From assembly GCF_014897585.1 (NCBI RefSeq), contig NZ_JABUXW010000006.1, positions 62,001 to 126,000 on the forward strand: 64,000 bases of DNA, in the 5' to 3' direction. This DNA comes from Brachybacterium tyrofermentans (GTDB lineage Bacteria; Actinomycetota; Actinomycetes; Actinomycetales; Dermabacteraceae). Under the pieces are notes generated by a model, which worked only from the letters and a program-made list of their open reading frames with translations, made no database searches and had not been told where the DNA came from. Made by a program: the position numbers and the translations under genes. Shown here piece after piece: positions 45,747 to 55,918 of the stretch. Position 1 is the stretch's first letter. Each line of letters opens with the position of its first letter.

Positions 45747-46687
45747 ACCCGACCACCACGCGCCCCGGCGCCGAGCACACGGACCGACCGGCCGACGTCA
45801 CCGCCGCCGGTCGACGACGCGGCGGGAGCTCCGCACGGCCCCCGCGCAGCAGCGAGGGACGGGGCTACTCGGCTCTTCACCACATCATCCTGAGCATCTG
45901 GGCGCTCCTGGTGATCCTGCCCCTGCTGTGGACCGTCTACACATCGTTCAAGACCTCCCAGGAGATCCTCACGGATCCCTTCGGGCTGCCGGCCGAGCCG
46001 CAGCTGGAGAACTACTCCCGGGCGTGGACCGAGGCCAAGATCGGGCAGTACTTCGCCAACACCCTGATCGTGGTCGGCTCCGCGCTGATCATCGTGATGC
46101 TGCTGGGCGCGATGTGCGCGTACATCCTGGCCCGGTACAGGTTCCCCGGGAACCGGGCGATCTACTTCGGAATGGTCGCCGGCCTCACGTTCCCGATCTT
46201 CCTCGCGGTGGTCCCGCTGTTCTTCGTGCTGCGGAACATGGGCCTGCTCGAAGGACGGATGGGGCTCGTGGGCGTGACCCTGTCCTATGTCGCCTTCGCG
46301 CTCCCGTTCACGGTGTTCTTCCTGCACTCCTTCTTCGCGAGCCTGCCGGAGGAGATCGGCGAGGCGGCGGCCATCGACGGCGCCGGCGACTTCCGCACCT
46401 TCTTCCAGGTGATGCTGCCGATGGCGAAGCCGGGCCTCGCCTCGCTCGCGATCTTCAACTTCCTGGGCCTGTGGAACCAGTACCTGCTGCCGCTGGTGCT
46501 CAACACCGACCGACGCAACTACGTGCTGGCACAGGGCCTCGTGAACCTGCAGGCGCAGCAGGGCTACAAGGTCGACTGGGGAGGCATGTTCGCCTCCGTG
46601 GTGATCACCGTGATCCCGGTGATCGTGGTCTACGTGATCTTCCAGCGCCAGCTGCAGGGCGGCGTCGGTCCCAGCACGAACAAGTGA
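45743..46687 (+). CDS. ngcG: Sugar ABC transporter permease, NgcG-like
   Basis: 314 residues, a MalG-type partner with six membrane helices after a polar N-terminus of about 45 residues. The EAA loop is EAAAIDGAGDFRTFFQVMLPM (in part) near residue 211. No ATPase gene follows; in actinobacteria such importers usually share the MsiK ATPase encoded elsewhere. The unit ends here, and a 490-base gap with no gene separates it from the S10 operon. Confidence 0.85.
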   Translation: MNPTTTRPGAEHTDRPADVTAAGRRRGGSSARPPRSSEGRGYSALHHIILSIWALLVILPLLWTVYTSFKTSQEILTDPFGLPAEPQLENYSRAWTEAKIGQYFANTLIVVGSALIIVMLLGAMCAYILARYRFPGNRAIYFGMVAGLTFPIFLAVVPLFFVLRNMGLLEGRMGLVGVTLSYVAFALPFTVFFLHSFFASLPEEIGEAAAIDGAGDFRTFFQVMLPMAKPGLASLAIFNFLGLWNQYLLPLVLNTDRRNYVLAQGLVNLQAQQGYKVDWGGMFASVVITVIPVIVVYVIFQRQLQGGVGPSTNK

Positions 46688-46881
46688 CCCGAGGCGTGCC
46701 GGGGGCCGAGGCGTGCCGGGGCCGGTGCGGGCCTGTGCTGGGTCGCGCGGGGCTGTGCCGGTCGCAGCAGGCCCATGCGCGCCCGCAGGGGCCGGCCGGG
46801 CAGGCTCCAGCGCGGAGAGTGACCAGCCGTGGTGACGACGGGCCCCGCTGTGTTCTGTGACCGGGTGCACCCGGCCTCCCC
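46688..46881. other. Intergenic region after ngcG, no gene seen
   Basis: Two direct copies of GAGGCGTGCCGGGG start at 46691, followed by GC-rich degenerate repeats to about 46770. No clear terminator hairpin with a T-run. Confidence 0.45.
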
Positions 46882-46910
46882 TTGTGGGGCTGTGGGGTGT
46901 CTGGCAGACT
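46882..46910 (+). promoter_or_regulatory. S10 operon promoter
   Basis: -35 TTGTGG (46882-46887), a 17-base spacer, -10 CAGACT (46905-46910). The leader to rpsJ would be about 265 bases; it has no recognised L4-type structure that I can identify by eye. Confidence 0.5.
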
Positions 46911-47179
46911 AGACGAGTTGTCTGCGCGGACCGACATGCCCGGTTCCGTTCTCCGTGGGTCTCCGACCTGCGGCGAATGATCACCGGATGAGGTCCATCC
47001 CGAGGATGCGAACTCTGCCCCTGGCAGAGATTGCGCATCGATACGAGGGAACGTTGCAGAACCAGCCGATTCTCGGCGGCCGAATGCTGGGCTCGTGTGC
47101 CCCGCAGAGGCCGACACGCCCGTCCTCGGGTACCGGGGATCGGGTGTATCCATGCCAGACGAAAGAGAGACAGGACGCC

Positions 47180-47488
47180 ATGGCGGGACAGAAGATCCGC
47201 ATCCGGCTCAAGTCGTACGACCACGAGGTGATCGACACCTCTGCGCGCAAGATCGTGGACACGGTCACCAGCGCGGGCGCGACTGTTGTGGGCCCGGTGC
47301 CGCTGCCGACGGAGAAGAACGTGTTCTGTGTGATCCGTTCTCCCCACAAGTACAAGGACTCCCGTGAGCATTTCGAGATGCGCACGCACAAGCGACTGAT
47401 CGACATCGTCGATCCCACGCCCAAGGCTGTGGACTCGCTCATGCGCCTCGATCTGCCTGCGGATGTCAATATCGAGATCAAGCTCTGA
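47180..47488 (+). CDS. rpsJ: 30S ribosomal protein S10
   Basis: 102 residues from the ATG at 47180 (CAGGA upstream). Contains [21 protein letters not shown], with VPLPTEK and [20 protein letters not shown], the long loop conserved in S10, and ends with DVNIEIKL. It also binds NusB in antitermination complexes. First gene of a ten-gene operon. Frame-extending codons upstream are leader. Confidence 0.98.
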   Translation: MAGQKIRIRLKSYDHEVIDTSARKIVDTVTSAGATVVGPVPLPTEKNVFCVIRSPHKYKDSREHFEMRTHKRLIDIVDPTPKAVDSLMRLDLPADVNIEIKL

Positions 47489-47499
47489 GGCAGGTGGAC

Positions 47500-48180
47500 A
47501 TGAGCAACGAACTGACCGGCCAGAAGGCCCGTCCGGTGTCCGGCGTGCTCGGCACCAAGCTCGGCATGACCCAGGTCTGGGACGAGAACGGAAAGCTCGT
47601 TCCCGTGACCGTCGTGCAGACCGGTGCCAACGTCGTGACCCAGATCCGGTCCATCGAGACCGACGGCTACGACGCCGTGCAGATCGCCTACGGGCAGATC
47701 GATCCGCGCAAGGTGTCGGGCCCGCTCCGCGGCCACTTCGAGAAGGCCGGCGTGACCCCGCGCCGTCACCTCGTCGAGCTGCGCACCGGCAACGCCGCTG
47801 ACTACTCGCTGGGCCAGGAGATCGACGCGTCGGTCTTCGAGTCCGGCCAGAAGGTCGACGTCGTCGGCACCTCCAAGGGCAAGGGCACCGCGGGCGTCAT
47901 GAAGCGCCACGGGTTCGCCGGTGTCGGCGCCTCCCATGGTGCGCACCGCAACCACCGCAAGCCCGGTTCCATCGGTGGCGCCTCCACCCCCGGTCGCGTC
48001 TTCAAGGGCCAGCGCATGGCTGGCCGTATGGGCAGCGACCGCACCAGTGTCCAGAACCTGACCGTTCACGCGGTCGACGTCGAGAAGGGCCTCGTGCTCG
48101 TCAAGGGTGCCGTTCCCGGCCCCAAGGGCGGCCTCGTGCTCGTCCGCTCGGCTGTCAAGAGCCCCGCGAAGGAGGCCTGA
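47500..48180 (+). CDS. rplC: 50S ribosomal protein L3
   Basis: 226 residues from the ATG at 47500, which has GAGG nine bases upstream; a GTG two codons earlier is possible but lacks proper spacing. [17 protein letters not shown] opens the protein, and [19 protein letters not shown] with [14 protein letters not shown] forms the loop reaching the peptidyl transferase centre. rplD starts five bases after the stop. Confidence 0.97.
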   Translation: MSNELTGQKARPVSGVLGTKLGMTQVWDENGKLVPVTVVQTGANVVTQIRSIETDGYDAVQIAYGQIDPRKVSGPLRGHFEKAGVTPRRHLVELRTGNAADYSLGQEIDASVFESGQKVDVVGTSKGKGTAGVMKRHGFAGVGASHGAHRNHRKPGSIGGASTPGRVFKGQRMAGRMGSDRTSVQNLTVHAVDVEKGLVLVKGAVPGPKGGLVLVRSAVKSPAKEA

Positions 48181-48185
48181 GCCCG

Positions 48186-49115
48186 ATGGCAGCGAATCTG
48201 ACTGTCGACGTGCTCGATACGGCCGGTAAGAAGTCCGGCACCGTCGAGCTGCCTGCGTCGATCTTCGACGTGCAGACCAGCGTCCCCCTGATCCACCAGG
48301 TGGTCGTCGCCCAGCAGGCGGCCGCTCGTCAGGGCACCCACAAGACCAAGACCCGCGCCGAGGTGCGAGGTGGCGGCAAGAAGCCCTGGAAGCAGAAGGG
48401 CACCGGTCGTGCCCGTCAGGGCTCCCTCCGCGCCCCGCAGTTCGCCGGTGGTGGCGTCGTGCACGGTCCCGTGCCGCGCGACTACAGCCAGCGCACCCCG
48501 AAGAAGATGAAGGCCGCCGCCCTGCGCGGAGCCCTCTCGGATCGGGCCCGCAACGGTCGTATCCACGTGGTCTCGTCCCTGCTCACCGGGGATGTCGCGT
48601 CCACCAAGGCCGCGCGCGTCACCCTGTCCTACGTCTCCGACCGCCGGCACCTGCTGGTCGTCGTGCGTCGTGACGACGATCTGGGCGCGCTCAGCTCGCG
48701 CAACCTGCCTGCCACCCACGTCCTGTACGCGGACCAGGTGAACACCTACGACGTCATGCGTTCCGACGACGTGGTCTTCACCTCCGGTGCGCTCGAGGAC
48801 TTCGTGGCCCAGGCAACCCTGGCTCTTCCCACCTCCTCCTTCGCCACGGCGAAGACCGCTGCTGCCGCTCCGGCCGCTGCGGTGGACGATGCTCCCTACG
48901 GTGCAGGTTCGGCGGCCCCCGTGGCCGACGGCTCCGCTCCCGAGGGCTTCAGCATCAAGGGCAACCAGGATTCGATGAAGTTCCACACCGAGGATTCCCC
49001 GTGGTACGGACGTACCAAGGCTGAGGTCTGGTTCGCGACCGAGGAGGCCGCCACGGCCGCCGGGTTCGCGAACGCGGTCAAGGAGTCCTCGACGGACGAG
49101 GAGGACTCGAAGTGA
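48186..49115 (+). CDS. rplD: 50S ribosomal protein L4 with C-terminal sunset-like domain
   Basis: 309 residues, about 90 more than a typical L4. Residues 1-218 are ordinary L4, with the exit-tunnel loop [20 protein letters not shown] and [12 protein letters not shown]. An Ala/Pro/Asp linker (219-253) then leads to a compact segment (254-300) reading [20 protein letters not shown] and [19 protein letters not shown]. This resembles the small sunset domain (IKGN...SPWY..T.AEVWF...E.A.AAGF) seen on some actinobacterial proteins, of unknown function. AAGGAGG upstream comes from the end of rplC. The extension should protrude from the ribosome surface. Confidence 0.95.
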   Translation: MAANLTVDVLDTAGKKSGTVELPASIFDVQTSVPLIHQVVVAQQAAARQGTHKTKTRAEVRGGGKKPWKQKGTGRARQGSLRAPQFAGGGVVHGPVPRDYSQRTPKKMKAAALRGALSDRARNGRIHVVSSLLTGDVASTKAARVTLSYVSDRRHLLVVVRRDDDLGALSSRNLPATHVLYADQVNTYDVMRSDDVVFTSGALEDFVAQATLALPTSSFATAKTAAAAPAAAVDDAPYGAGSAAPVADGSAPEGFSIKGNQDSMKFHTEDSPWYGRTKAEVWFATEEAATAAGFANAVKESSTDEEDSK

Positions 49116-49414
49116 CCTCACTGAACAAGGATCCCCGCGACGTCCTGCTGGCCCCGGTTGTCTCCGAGAAGAGCTACGGGCTGATGGACAACGGCAAGTA
49201 CACCTTCCTGGTGGATGCCCGCGCCAACAAGACCGAGATCAAGATCGCCGTCGAATCGATTTTCGACGTCAAGGTCTCCTCGGTGAACACGATCAACCGT
49301 CAGGGCAAGTCGCGCCGTACGCGCTTCGGGACCGGCAAGCGCAACGATACGAAGCGCGCCATCGTCACCCTGACTGACGGAGCCATCGACATCTTCGGAG
49401 GGTCGGTCGCCTGA
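49112..49414 (+). CDS. rplW: 50S ribosomal protein L23
   Basis: 100 residues; the GTG start overlaps the rplD stop (GTGA). [20 protein letters not shown] and the basic loop [19 protein letters not shown] are typical. L23 lines the tunnel exit and docks trigger factor and SRP, so it neighbours the L4 extension only in the operon, not necessarily on the ribosome. Confidence 0.97.
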   Translation: MTSLNKDPRDVLLAPVVSEKSYGLMDNGKYTFLVDARANKTEIKIAVESIFDVKVSSVNTINRQGKSRRTRFGTGKRNDTKRAIVTLTDGAIDIFGGSVA

Positions 49415-49460
49415 GGCGGCCGATATCCGAGGAGCCGAAGAGAGTCTGAGGGAATCCCAC

Positions 49461-50297
<837 letters not shown>

Positions 50298-50315
50298 TAG
50301 GGAGAATCAGGAACT

Positions 50316-50597
50316 ATGCCTCGCAGTATCGCCAAGGGCCCCTTCGTGGACGACCACCTTCAGAAGAAGGTGGATGTCCAGAACGAGAAGGGCACCAAGA
50401 ATCTGATCAAGACCTGGTCGCGTCGTTCGGTGGTCACACCGGACTTCCTCGGCCACACCTTCGCAGTGCACGACGGTCGCAAGCACGTCACGGTGTTCAT
50501 CACCGAGTCGATGGTCGGCCACAAGCTCGGCGAGTTCGCTCCCACGCGGACTTTCAAGGGCCACGAGAAGGACGACAGAAAGGGCCGTCGCCGCTGA
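50316..50597 (+). CDS. rpsS: 30S ribosomal protein S19
   Basis: 93 residues. [19 protein letters not shown] (in part), [22 protein letters not shown] and [20 protein letters not shown] are the full S19 pattern. CAGGAA precedes the ATG. Confidence 0.98.
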   Translation: MPRSIAKGPFVDDHLQKKVDVQNEKGTKNLIKTWSRRSVVTPDFLGHTFAVHDGRKHVTVFITESMVGHKLGEFAPTRTFKGHEKDDRKGRRR

Positions 50598-50650
50598 CCT
50601 GAGGTCAGCACGACAGCACGTCCCGACACCCAGAAGAAAGCAGGACAGCA

Positions 50651-51004
50651 ATGGAAGCCAAGGCGCAGGTGCGGCATCTCCGCATGTCGCCCATGAAGGC
50701 TCGCCGCGTTGTGGACCTGATTCGTGGCAAGAGCACGGCCGAGGCACTGGACATTCTGCGGTTCGCCCCGCAGGCCGCCAGTGAGCCCGTCCGAAAGCTC
50801 GTCGAGTCCGCGATCGCCAACGCGCGGGTGAAGGCAGATCAGGCAGGGGAGCGCTTCGATGAGCGCGAACTCGCCGTCTCCGCCGCATTCGTCGACGAGG
50901 GCCCGACCATGAAGCGGTTCCAGCCGCGTGCACAGGGTCGAGCCTTCCAGATCAAGAAGCGCAGCAGCCACGTCACCGTGGTCGTCGCTCCCGTGAAGAA
51001 GTAA
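50651..51004 (+). CDS. rplV: 50S ribosomal protein L22
   Basis: 117 residues. [20 protein letters not shown] begins the globular part; the tunnel hairpin is within [20 protein letters not shown] (in part), the region altered in macrolide-resistant strains; here it is ordinary. AGCAGGA lies upstream. Confidence 0.97.
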   Translation: MEAKAQVRHLRMSPMKARRVVDLIRGKSTAEALDILRFAPQAASEPVRKLVESAIANARVKADQAGERFDERELAVSAAFVDEGPTMKRFQPRAQGRAFQIKKRSSHVTVVVAPVKK

Positions 51005-51014
51005 GGAGTCCCGT

Positions 51015-51872
51015 ATGGGCCAGAAGGTCAATCCGAATGGGTTCCGTCTCGGGATCACGACGGAGCACAGCAGCCGGTGGTTCGCTGATTCCTCGAAGGA
51101 GGGTCAGCGCTACCGCGACTACGTGAAGGAAGACGTCGCGATCCGCGAGCTCATGTCCAAGGGCATGGAGCGAGCCGGCATCTCGAAGGTCGAGATCGAG
51201 CGCACCCGTGATCGTGTGCGCGTCGATCTCCACACCGCCCGCCCGGGCATCGTCATCGGGCGTCGTGGCGCGGAGGCCGAGCGTCTGCGCGGTGCGCTGG
51301 AGAAGCTCACCGGTAAGCAGATCCAGCTGAACATCCTCGAGGTCAAGAACCCCGAGGCTGATTCCCAGCTGGTTGCTCAGGGCATCGCCGAGCAGCTCGC
51401 CGCCCGTGTCTCCTTCCGCCGTGCGATGCGCAAGGGCATGCAGTCCGCGCAGCGCGCCGGTGCGAAGGGCATCCGAGTGGCCGTCTCCGGTCGTCTCGGC
51501 GGCGCGGAGATGAGCCGCAGCGAGTTCTACCGTGAGGGACGCGTGCCGCTGCACACCCTCCGTGCGAACATCGATTACGGCTTCTACGAGGCCAAGACCG
51601 CCTTCGGCCGTATCGGCGTGAAGGTGTGGATCTACAAGGGCGACGTCACCGCCAAGGAGCTCGCGGCTCAGCAGGCCGCCTCGCAGGGTCCCCGCTCCGG
51701 CGGACGTGGCGGCCCGCGTGCAGAGCGCCCGCGTGGCCGTCGTAACGAGCGCAACGCCACCGCACGTCGGGACGGCAGCACGGAGGGCGCAGCACAGGCT
51801 GCCGCTCCGGCCGCCGCTCCCGCCGAGCAGCCGGCTTCCGCTCCCGTCCAGCAGTCCGGAACGGAGGCCTGA
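51015..51872 (+). CDS. rpsC: 30S ribosomal protein S3
   Basis: 285 residues. [20 protein letters not shown], the KH-domain GXXG in [16 protein letters not shown], and the C-terminal domain [20 protein letters not shown] (in part) are intact. From about 225 an Arg/Gly then Ala/Pro-rich tail extends about 60 residues beyond the usual end; such tails vary among actinobacteria. Confidence 0.97.
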   Translation: MGQKVNPNGFRLGITTEHSSRWFADSSKEGQRYRDYVKEDVAIRELMSKGMERAGISKVEIERTRDRVRVDLHTARPGIVIGRRGAEAERLRGALEKLTGKQIQLNILEVKNPEADSQLVAQGIAEQLAARVSFRRAMRKGMQSAQRAGAKGIRVAVSGRLGGAEMSRSEFYREGRVPLHTLRANIDYGFYEAKTAFGRIGVKVWIYKGDVTAKELAAQQAASQGPRSGGRGGPRAERPRGRRNERNATARRDGSTEGAAQAAAPAAAPAEQPASAPVQQSGTEA

Positions 51873-51877
51873 GCGAC

Positions 51878-52297
51878 ATGCTGATCCCCCGCAGGACCAA
51901 GCACCGCAAGCAGCACCACCCGACCCGCAGCGGTATGGCCAAGGGCGGCACCGATCTCGCGTTCGGCGACTACGGCATCCAGGCGCTCGCGCCTGCCTAC
52001 GTCACGAACCGTCAGATCGAGGCTGCACGTATCGCCATGACCCGCTACATGAAGCGTGGCGGCAAGGTGTTCATCAACATCTACCCCGATCGTCCTCTCA
52101 CCAAGAAGCCTGCCGAGGTCCGCATGGGCTCCGGTAAGGGTTCGGTCGAGTGGTGGATCGCAAATATCAAGCCGGGACGCGTTATGTTCGAGATCGCCGG
52201 CGTCGACGAGGAGGTTGCTCGCGAGGCTCTGCGCCTGGCGATGCACAAGCTCCCCATGAAGTGCCGCATTCTGAGCCGAGAGGGTGGTGACATCTGA
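51878..52297 (+). CDS. rplP: 50S ribosomal protein L16
   Basis: 139 residues. [39 protein letters not shown] (in part) and the loop [17 protein letters not shown] near tRNA are typical. Its TGA shares one base with the rpmC ATG. Confidence 0.98.
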   Translation: MLIPRRTKHRKQHHPTRSGMAKGGTDLAFGDYGIQALAPAYVTNRQIEAARIAMTRYMKRGGKVFINIYPDRPLTKKPAEVRMGSGKGSVEWWIANIKPGRVMFEIAGVDEEVAREALRLAMHKLPMKCRILSREGGDI

Positions 52298-52530
52298 TGG
52301 CAGCGACCAAGCTCACCGCCGAAGAAATCGACAAGCTGGATGATCCGAAGCTGGTCGAAGAGCTGGCAAAGGCCAAGGACGAGCTGTTCAAGCTCCGTTT
52401 CCAGTCGGCCACCGGACAGCTCGAGAGCTCCGGCCGCCTGCGGTCCGTCAAGAAGGACATCGCACGGATCTACACGATCCTGCGCGAGCGCGAGCTGGGC
52501 ATCCGTCAGGCGCCCGGCAGCGCCGAGTGA
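52297..52530 (+). CDS. rpmC: 50S ribosomal protein L29
   Basis: 77 residues, helical hairpin. [20 protein letters not shown] and [20 protein letters not shown] cover the family core. It overlaps rplP by one base. Confidence 0.97.
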   Translation: MAATKLTAEEIDKLDDPKLVEELAKAKDELFKLRFQSATGQLESSGRLRSVKKDIARIYTILRERELGIRQAPGSAE

Positions 52531-52550
52531 CCGCGAAGCGAGGAACAGAG

Positions 52551-52877
52551 ATGACTGAGAACACCCAGGCCGAGACCCCGGCCGTCGAGGAGCTCGACAA
52601 GGAAGGCGCGCACGCGTCCTCCCACGAGCGTCCCTACCGCAAGACCGTTCGCGGCTTCGTGGTCTCCGACAAGATGGAGAAGACGATCGTCGTCGAGGTC
52701 GAGGAGCGTGTGAAGCACGCTCGGTACGGCAAGGTCACGACCAAGACCAGCAAGTTCAAGGCCCACGATGAGGAGAACACCGCCGGTATCGGCGACCGTG
52801 TCGTCCTCATGGAGACCCGCCCGATGTCCGCCTCCAAGCGGTGGCGTCTGGTCGAGGTCACCGAGCGCGCCAAGTGA
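52551..52877 (+). CDS. rpsQ: 30S ribosomal protein S17
   Basis: 108 residues from the ATG at 52551 (GAGG seven bases before). A Glu-rich N-terminal extension of about 28 residues precedes the core [20 protein letters not shown] (in part) and [20 protein letters not shown] (in part). An in-frame GTG at 52527 would overlap rpmC but has no ribosome site. Last gene of the S10 operon; a long terminator follows 34 bases later. Confidence 0.96.
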   Translation: MTENTQAETPAVEELDKEGAHASSHERPYRKTVRGFVVSDKMEKTIVVEVEERVKHARYGKVTTKTSKFKAHDEENTAGIGDRVVLMETRPMSASKRWRLVEVTERAK

Positions 52878-52911
52878 TCCCGCGGTCCTCGTGACCGCAT
52901 CAGGATCGTTC

Positions 52912-52949
52912 GAAGGGCCGGTTCTCCCCACGGGGAGGACCGGCCCTTC
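52912..52949 (+). terminator. Terminator of the S10 operon
   Basis: An 18-bp stem, 52912-52929 with 52932-52949 (GAAGGGCCGGT...ACCGGCCCTTC), one G-U pair and a 2-base centre, followed by GGTCG. Confidence 0.9.
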
Positions 52950-52989
52950 GGTCGTCCCGGAGCATCTCTCGTCCACGGTGCGTGAGGCA

Positions 52990-53088
52990 GGACGGCTCAG
53001 CTGCTGCGTGAGCCGGGACGATTCGACCGGTGCGCGCGGCGGGAGGACTCAGCTGGGGTGTGAGCCGGGACGATTCAGCCGGCGTGCG
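52990..53088. repeat. Two imperfect 45-bp direct repeats
   Basis: Copies at 52990-53035 and 53044-53088 share CTCAGCTG and GTGAGCCGGGACGATTC. The second copy covers the last codons of the convergent gene at 53075-53491. Confidence 0.65.
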
Positions 53089-53491
53089 TCAGGTGCACGA
53101 GCAGCGCCCCGGCGTAGGCATCCTCCGCTTGCGGGGCACGGATCTCACGACGCTCTGCGCCGTCAGCGGGGGAGAGGTCGACGGTGAAGACCCCGTCCTC
53201 CTCCCGCCGGAGCGCGCGGAACGCGGTGCCCAGTGCCGAGCGCAGCTGGTCCTCCCGCGGAATCCACAGCGCCTCGTGCTGCTCGATCGAGTCCAGCGCC
53301 CACTCCGTGGTGCCGTTGAACCGGAACACCTGTCCGCCGGCCAGTCCTGGCCCCCGCTCGATCACCATGGAGGAGAGCATGAACGCCTCGTCGCGCATCT
53401 GCTCGGTGTCGATCATGAAGAGGTCTCCGTCCGCGGGCTCCCACGGAAGGCCTGCGTCCTTGAGTCGCCGTGCGACGTCGATGTCGATCAT
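53075..53491 (-). CDS. Small uncharacterised actinobacterial protein
   Basis: A 138-residue soluble protein starting MIDIDVARRLKDAGLPWEPA, with FRFNGTTEWALDSIEQHEAL and WIPREDQLRSALG. This pattern recurs in short actinobacterial proteins often labelled CpaE-like in databases without evidence for a pilus role. No signal peptide or membrane helix. It has its own leaderless promoter and is read against the two flanking ribosomal operons. I do not assign a function. Confidence 0.75.
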   Translation of the reverse strand: MIDIDVARRLKDAGLPWEPADGDLFMIDTEQMRDEAFMLSSMVIERGPGLAGGQVFRFNGTTEWALDSIEQHEALWIPREDQLRSALGTAFRALRREEDGVFTVDLSPADGAERREIRAPQAEDAYAGALLVHLTHAG

Positions 53492-53503
53492 GCACCGAGT
53501 CTA
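53492..53503 (-). promoter_or_regulatory. Leaderless promoter -10 box of the small gene
   Basis: On the minus strand TAGACT (complement of 53498-53503) lies six bases before the ATG at 53491. Confidence 0.65.
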
Positions 53504-53902
53504 GGTCGTTCCTCATGCGGCAGGTCGGACGTCACGAGAGCAAGCACACACCAGGTAGATGCCCTTCGCAGGGTGACACCGCCCCGTGGTAGCGCGTAGT
53601 CTTGAGCAGTTGCCGGACGACTGTCCCCGAGCGCCCCCGGGTGCATGGGAGCTGGAGTCCGTGACAGGATCCGGTACCACCAGATCCCTCCTCGTCGGAG
53701 ACCTTGCACGAGAAGCGAACGTTCTGCGTTCTCCATGCTAGTGCGTGAGTCCGGCTGAGGGTTTTTTGGTGCCCGGGGCCCGTCGTCGGTGACGCCCCCG
53801 GTCCATGCTGTGACCAGGGACGATGCCGGGCATGGTCCACATTCCGTTCCGCAAGGCTCGGTCGTCCCGCTCCCGCGGGGCGGAAGAGAACCGGTGAGAC
53901 GA
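53504..53902 (+). promoter_or_regulatory. spc operon promoter region and leader
   Basis: TAGTCT at 53597-53602 is the best -10 candidate for rplN, giving a leader of about 305 bases; no strong -35 is seen. The leader contains a rare TTTTTT run (53762-53767) but no clear stem directly before it, and a GC-rich stretch afterwards. No gene is seen. Confidence 0.4.
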
Positions 53903-53913
53903 TAGGAGAACGA

Positions 53914-54282
53914 GTGATTCAGCAGGAGTCGCGACTGAAGGTCGCCGACAACACGGGTGCCAAGGAGATTCTGTGCATCCGCGTTCTCGGTGGCTCCGGT
54001 CGCCGTTACGCCAGCATCGGGGACACCATCGTGGCGACCGTCAAGGACGCCATCCCCGGTGGCAACGTCAAGAAGGGCGACGTCATCAAGGCGGTCGTCG
54101 TCCGCACGTCCAAGGAGCGTCGGCGTGCCGACGGGTCCTACATCCGCTTCGACGAGAACGCAGCGGTGATCCTCAAGGCTGACGGCGAGCCGCGCGGTAC
54201 GCGCATCTTCGGCCCTGTCGGTCGCGAGCTGCGCGACAAGCGCTTCATGAAGATCATCTCGCTGGCACCGGAGGTGCTGTGA
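53914..54282 (+). CDS. rplN: 50S ribosomal protein L14
   Basis: 122 residues from a GTG with TAGGAG five bases upstream. [34 protein letters not shown] and [20 protein letters not shown] (in part) are typical. First gene of the spc operon. Confidence 0.98.
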   Translation: MIQQESRLKVADNTGAKEILCIRVLGGSGRRYASIGDTIVATVKDAIPGGNVKKGDVIKAVVVRTSKERRRADGSYIRFDENAAVILKADGEPRGTRIFGPVGRELRDKRFMKIISLAPEVL

Positions 54283-54283
54283 T

Positions 54284-54670
54284 ATGGCAAAGATGAAGAT
54301 CAAGAAGGGCGATCTCGTCCAGGTCATCACCGGTCGCTCGAGCGACGGCGACAAGCTCGCCGCGCGCGGGCTCGAGGCCGGCGACAAGGGCAAGCAGGGT
54401 CGTGTGCTCCAGGTGTTCCCCGACACGGGGCGCGTCCTCGTCGAGGGCATCAACCGGCGCACGCACCACCTCAAGCCGAACCAGGCGGGGGGCGCGGGCG
54501 GCATCGAGCAGCGCGAAGTCTCTCTTCACGTCTCGAACGTGGCCCTGGTCGACCCTGAGGACAACAAGCCGACCAAGGTCGGGTACCGCGTCGAGACCGT
54601 CGAGCTCGAGAACGGCCGCTCCAAGCAGGTGCGTGTCCGCTTCGCGAAGCGCTCCGGGAAGGACATCTGA
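54284..54670 (+). CDS. rplX: 50S ribosomal protein L24
   Basis: 128 residues. The KOW motif [16 protein letters not shown]... with [20 protein letters not shown] (in part) opens the protein, followed by [20 protein letters not shown]. It starts one base after the rplN stop, and its TGA shares a base with the rplE ATG. Confidence 0.97.
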   Translation: MAKMKIKKGDLVQVITGRSSDGDKLAARGLEAGDKGKQGRVLQVFPDTGRVLVEGINRRTHHLKPNQAGGAGGIEQREVSLHVSNVALVDPEDNKPTKVGYRVETVELENGRSKQVRVRFAKRSGKDI

Positions 54671-55239
54671 TGAGCGAGACCGCTACCCAGACGCCCACCC
54701 CGCGTCTGAAGACGAAGTACAACGACACCATCAAGACGCAGCTGACCGAGCAGTTCGGTTACGAGAACGTCATGCTGGTGCCCGGAGTGACCAAGATCGT
54801 CGTGAACATGGGTGTCGGCGACGCCGCCCGCGACTCGAAGGTCATCGACGGCGCCATCCGCGACCTCGCAGCCATCACCGGCCAGAAGCCCCAGGTCACC
54901 AAGGCTCGCAAGTCCATTGCGCAGTTCAAGCTGCGTGAGGGAATGCCGATCGGTGCGCACGTCACACTGCGCAACGCTCGCATGTGGGAGTTCCTGGACC
55001 GCCTGCTGTCGACCGCGCTGCCGCGTATCCGCGACTTCCGTGGTCTGTCGCCGAAGCACTTCGACGGCAACGGCAACTACACCTTCGGTCTCACGGAGCA
55101 GGTCATGTTCCACGAGATCGACCAGGACAAGATCGATCGCGTCCGCGGTATGGACATCACGGTCGTGACCACGGCGAAGACCGACGACGAGGGACGCGCG
55201 CTGCTCAAGCTGCTCGGCTTCCCCTTCAAGGAGAACTGA
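54670..55239 (+). CDS. rplE: 50S ribosomal protein L5
   Basis: 189 residues. [29 protein letters not shown], the 5S rRNA/P-site loop region [20 protein letters not shown] (in part) and the C-terminal [19 protein letters not shown] are intact. An N-terminal SETATQTP extension is short. Coupled to rplX by a one-base overlap. Confidence 0.98.
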   Translation: MSETATQTPTPRLKTKYNDTIKTQLTEQFGYENVMLVPGVTKIVVNMGVGDAARDSKVIDGAIRDLAAITGQKPQVTKARKSIAQFKLREGMPIGAHVTLRNARMWEFLDRLLSTALPRIRDFRGLSPKHFDGNGNYTFGLTEQVMFHEIDQDKIDRVRGMDITVVTTAKTDDEGRALLKLLGFPFKEN

Positions 55240-55240
55240 T

Positions 55241-55426
55241 ATGGCGAAGACAGCCCTGATCAAGAAGTCGGAGCGCAAGCCCAAGTTCGCTGTGCGCGGC
55301 TACACCCGGTGCCAGCGCTGCGGTCGTCCGCATTCCGTGTATCGCAAGTTCGGACTCTGCCGAGTCTGCCTTCGCGAGATGGCTCACCGCGGTGAGCTCC
55401 CCGGCGTGACCAAGAGCAGCTGGTAA
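55241..55426 (+). CDS. rpsZ: 30S ribosomal protein S14, zinc type
   Basis: 61 residues with the zinc-binding cysteines C24, C27, C40 and C43 (CQRCG and CRVC), the short C+ form of S14. It starts one base after the rplE stop. This type sits in the spc operon of most actinobacteria; many also carry a zinc-free paralogue elsewhere for zinc starvation. Confidence 0.98.
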   Translation: MAKTALIKKSERKPKFAVRGYTRCQRCGRPHSVYRKFGLCRVCLREMAHRGELPGVTKSSW

Positions 55427-55497
55427 GGACTACCGCCAGAGGTCCCGAGGCACAGCAATGATGCCGAGGGAAACCAGGTGAGGAAGAAGCAACAGAC

Positions 55498-55896
55498 ATG
55501 ACCATGACCGACCCGATCGCGGACATGCTGACGCGGATCCGTAACGCCTCAGGGGCGTACCACGAGACCGCGTCCATGCCGTACTCGAAGTTGAAGGCCC
55601 GCATTGCGGACATCCTGAAGGCAGAGGGCTACATCCTCGGCTGGACCGAGGAAGAGGCCGAGGTGGGCAGCAAGCTCGTCCTCGAGCTCAAGTACGCGGA
55701 AAGCCGTGAGCGTGCCATCTCCGGGATTCGTCGCATCTCGAAGCCGGGCCTGCGTGTGTACGCGAAGTCCACCAACCTGCCCAAGGTCCTCGGCGGACTG
55801 GGCGTGGCGATTCTGTCCACGTCCTCCGGCCTTCTGACCGACAAGCAGGCAGCCAAGAAGGGTGTGGGTGGGGAAGTCCTCGCCTACATCTGGTGA
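55498..55896 (+). CDS. rpsH: 30S ribosomal protein S8
   Basis: 132 residues. [40 protein letters not shown] and the C-terminal [20 protein letters not shown] (in part) match fully. The 71-base gap after rpsZ contains GAGGAAG but no promoter that I can support. An ATG two codons further on is an alternative start. Confidence 0.97.
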   Translation: MTMTDPIADMLTRIRNASGAYHETASMPYSKLKARIADILKAEGYILGWTEEEAEVGSKLVLELKYAESRERAISGIRRISKPGLRVYAKSTNLPKVLGGLGVAILSTSSGLLTDKQAAKKGVGGEVLAYIW

Positions 55897-55918
55897 GCGG
55901 GAGAGGAGACTAACTACT

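Noticed and set aside
53715-53735. SOS-box-like sequence (CGAAC...GTTC) in the spc leader
   Set aside because: The half-sites are seven bases apart instead of four and the outer bases do not match the actinobacterial LexA site.
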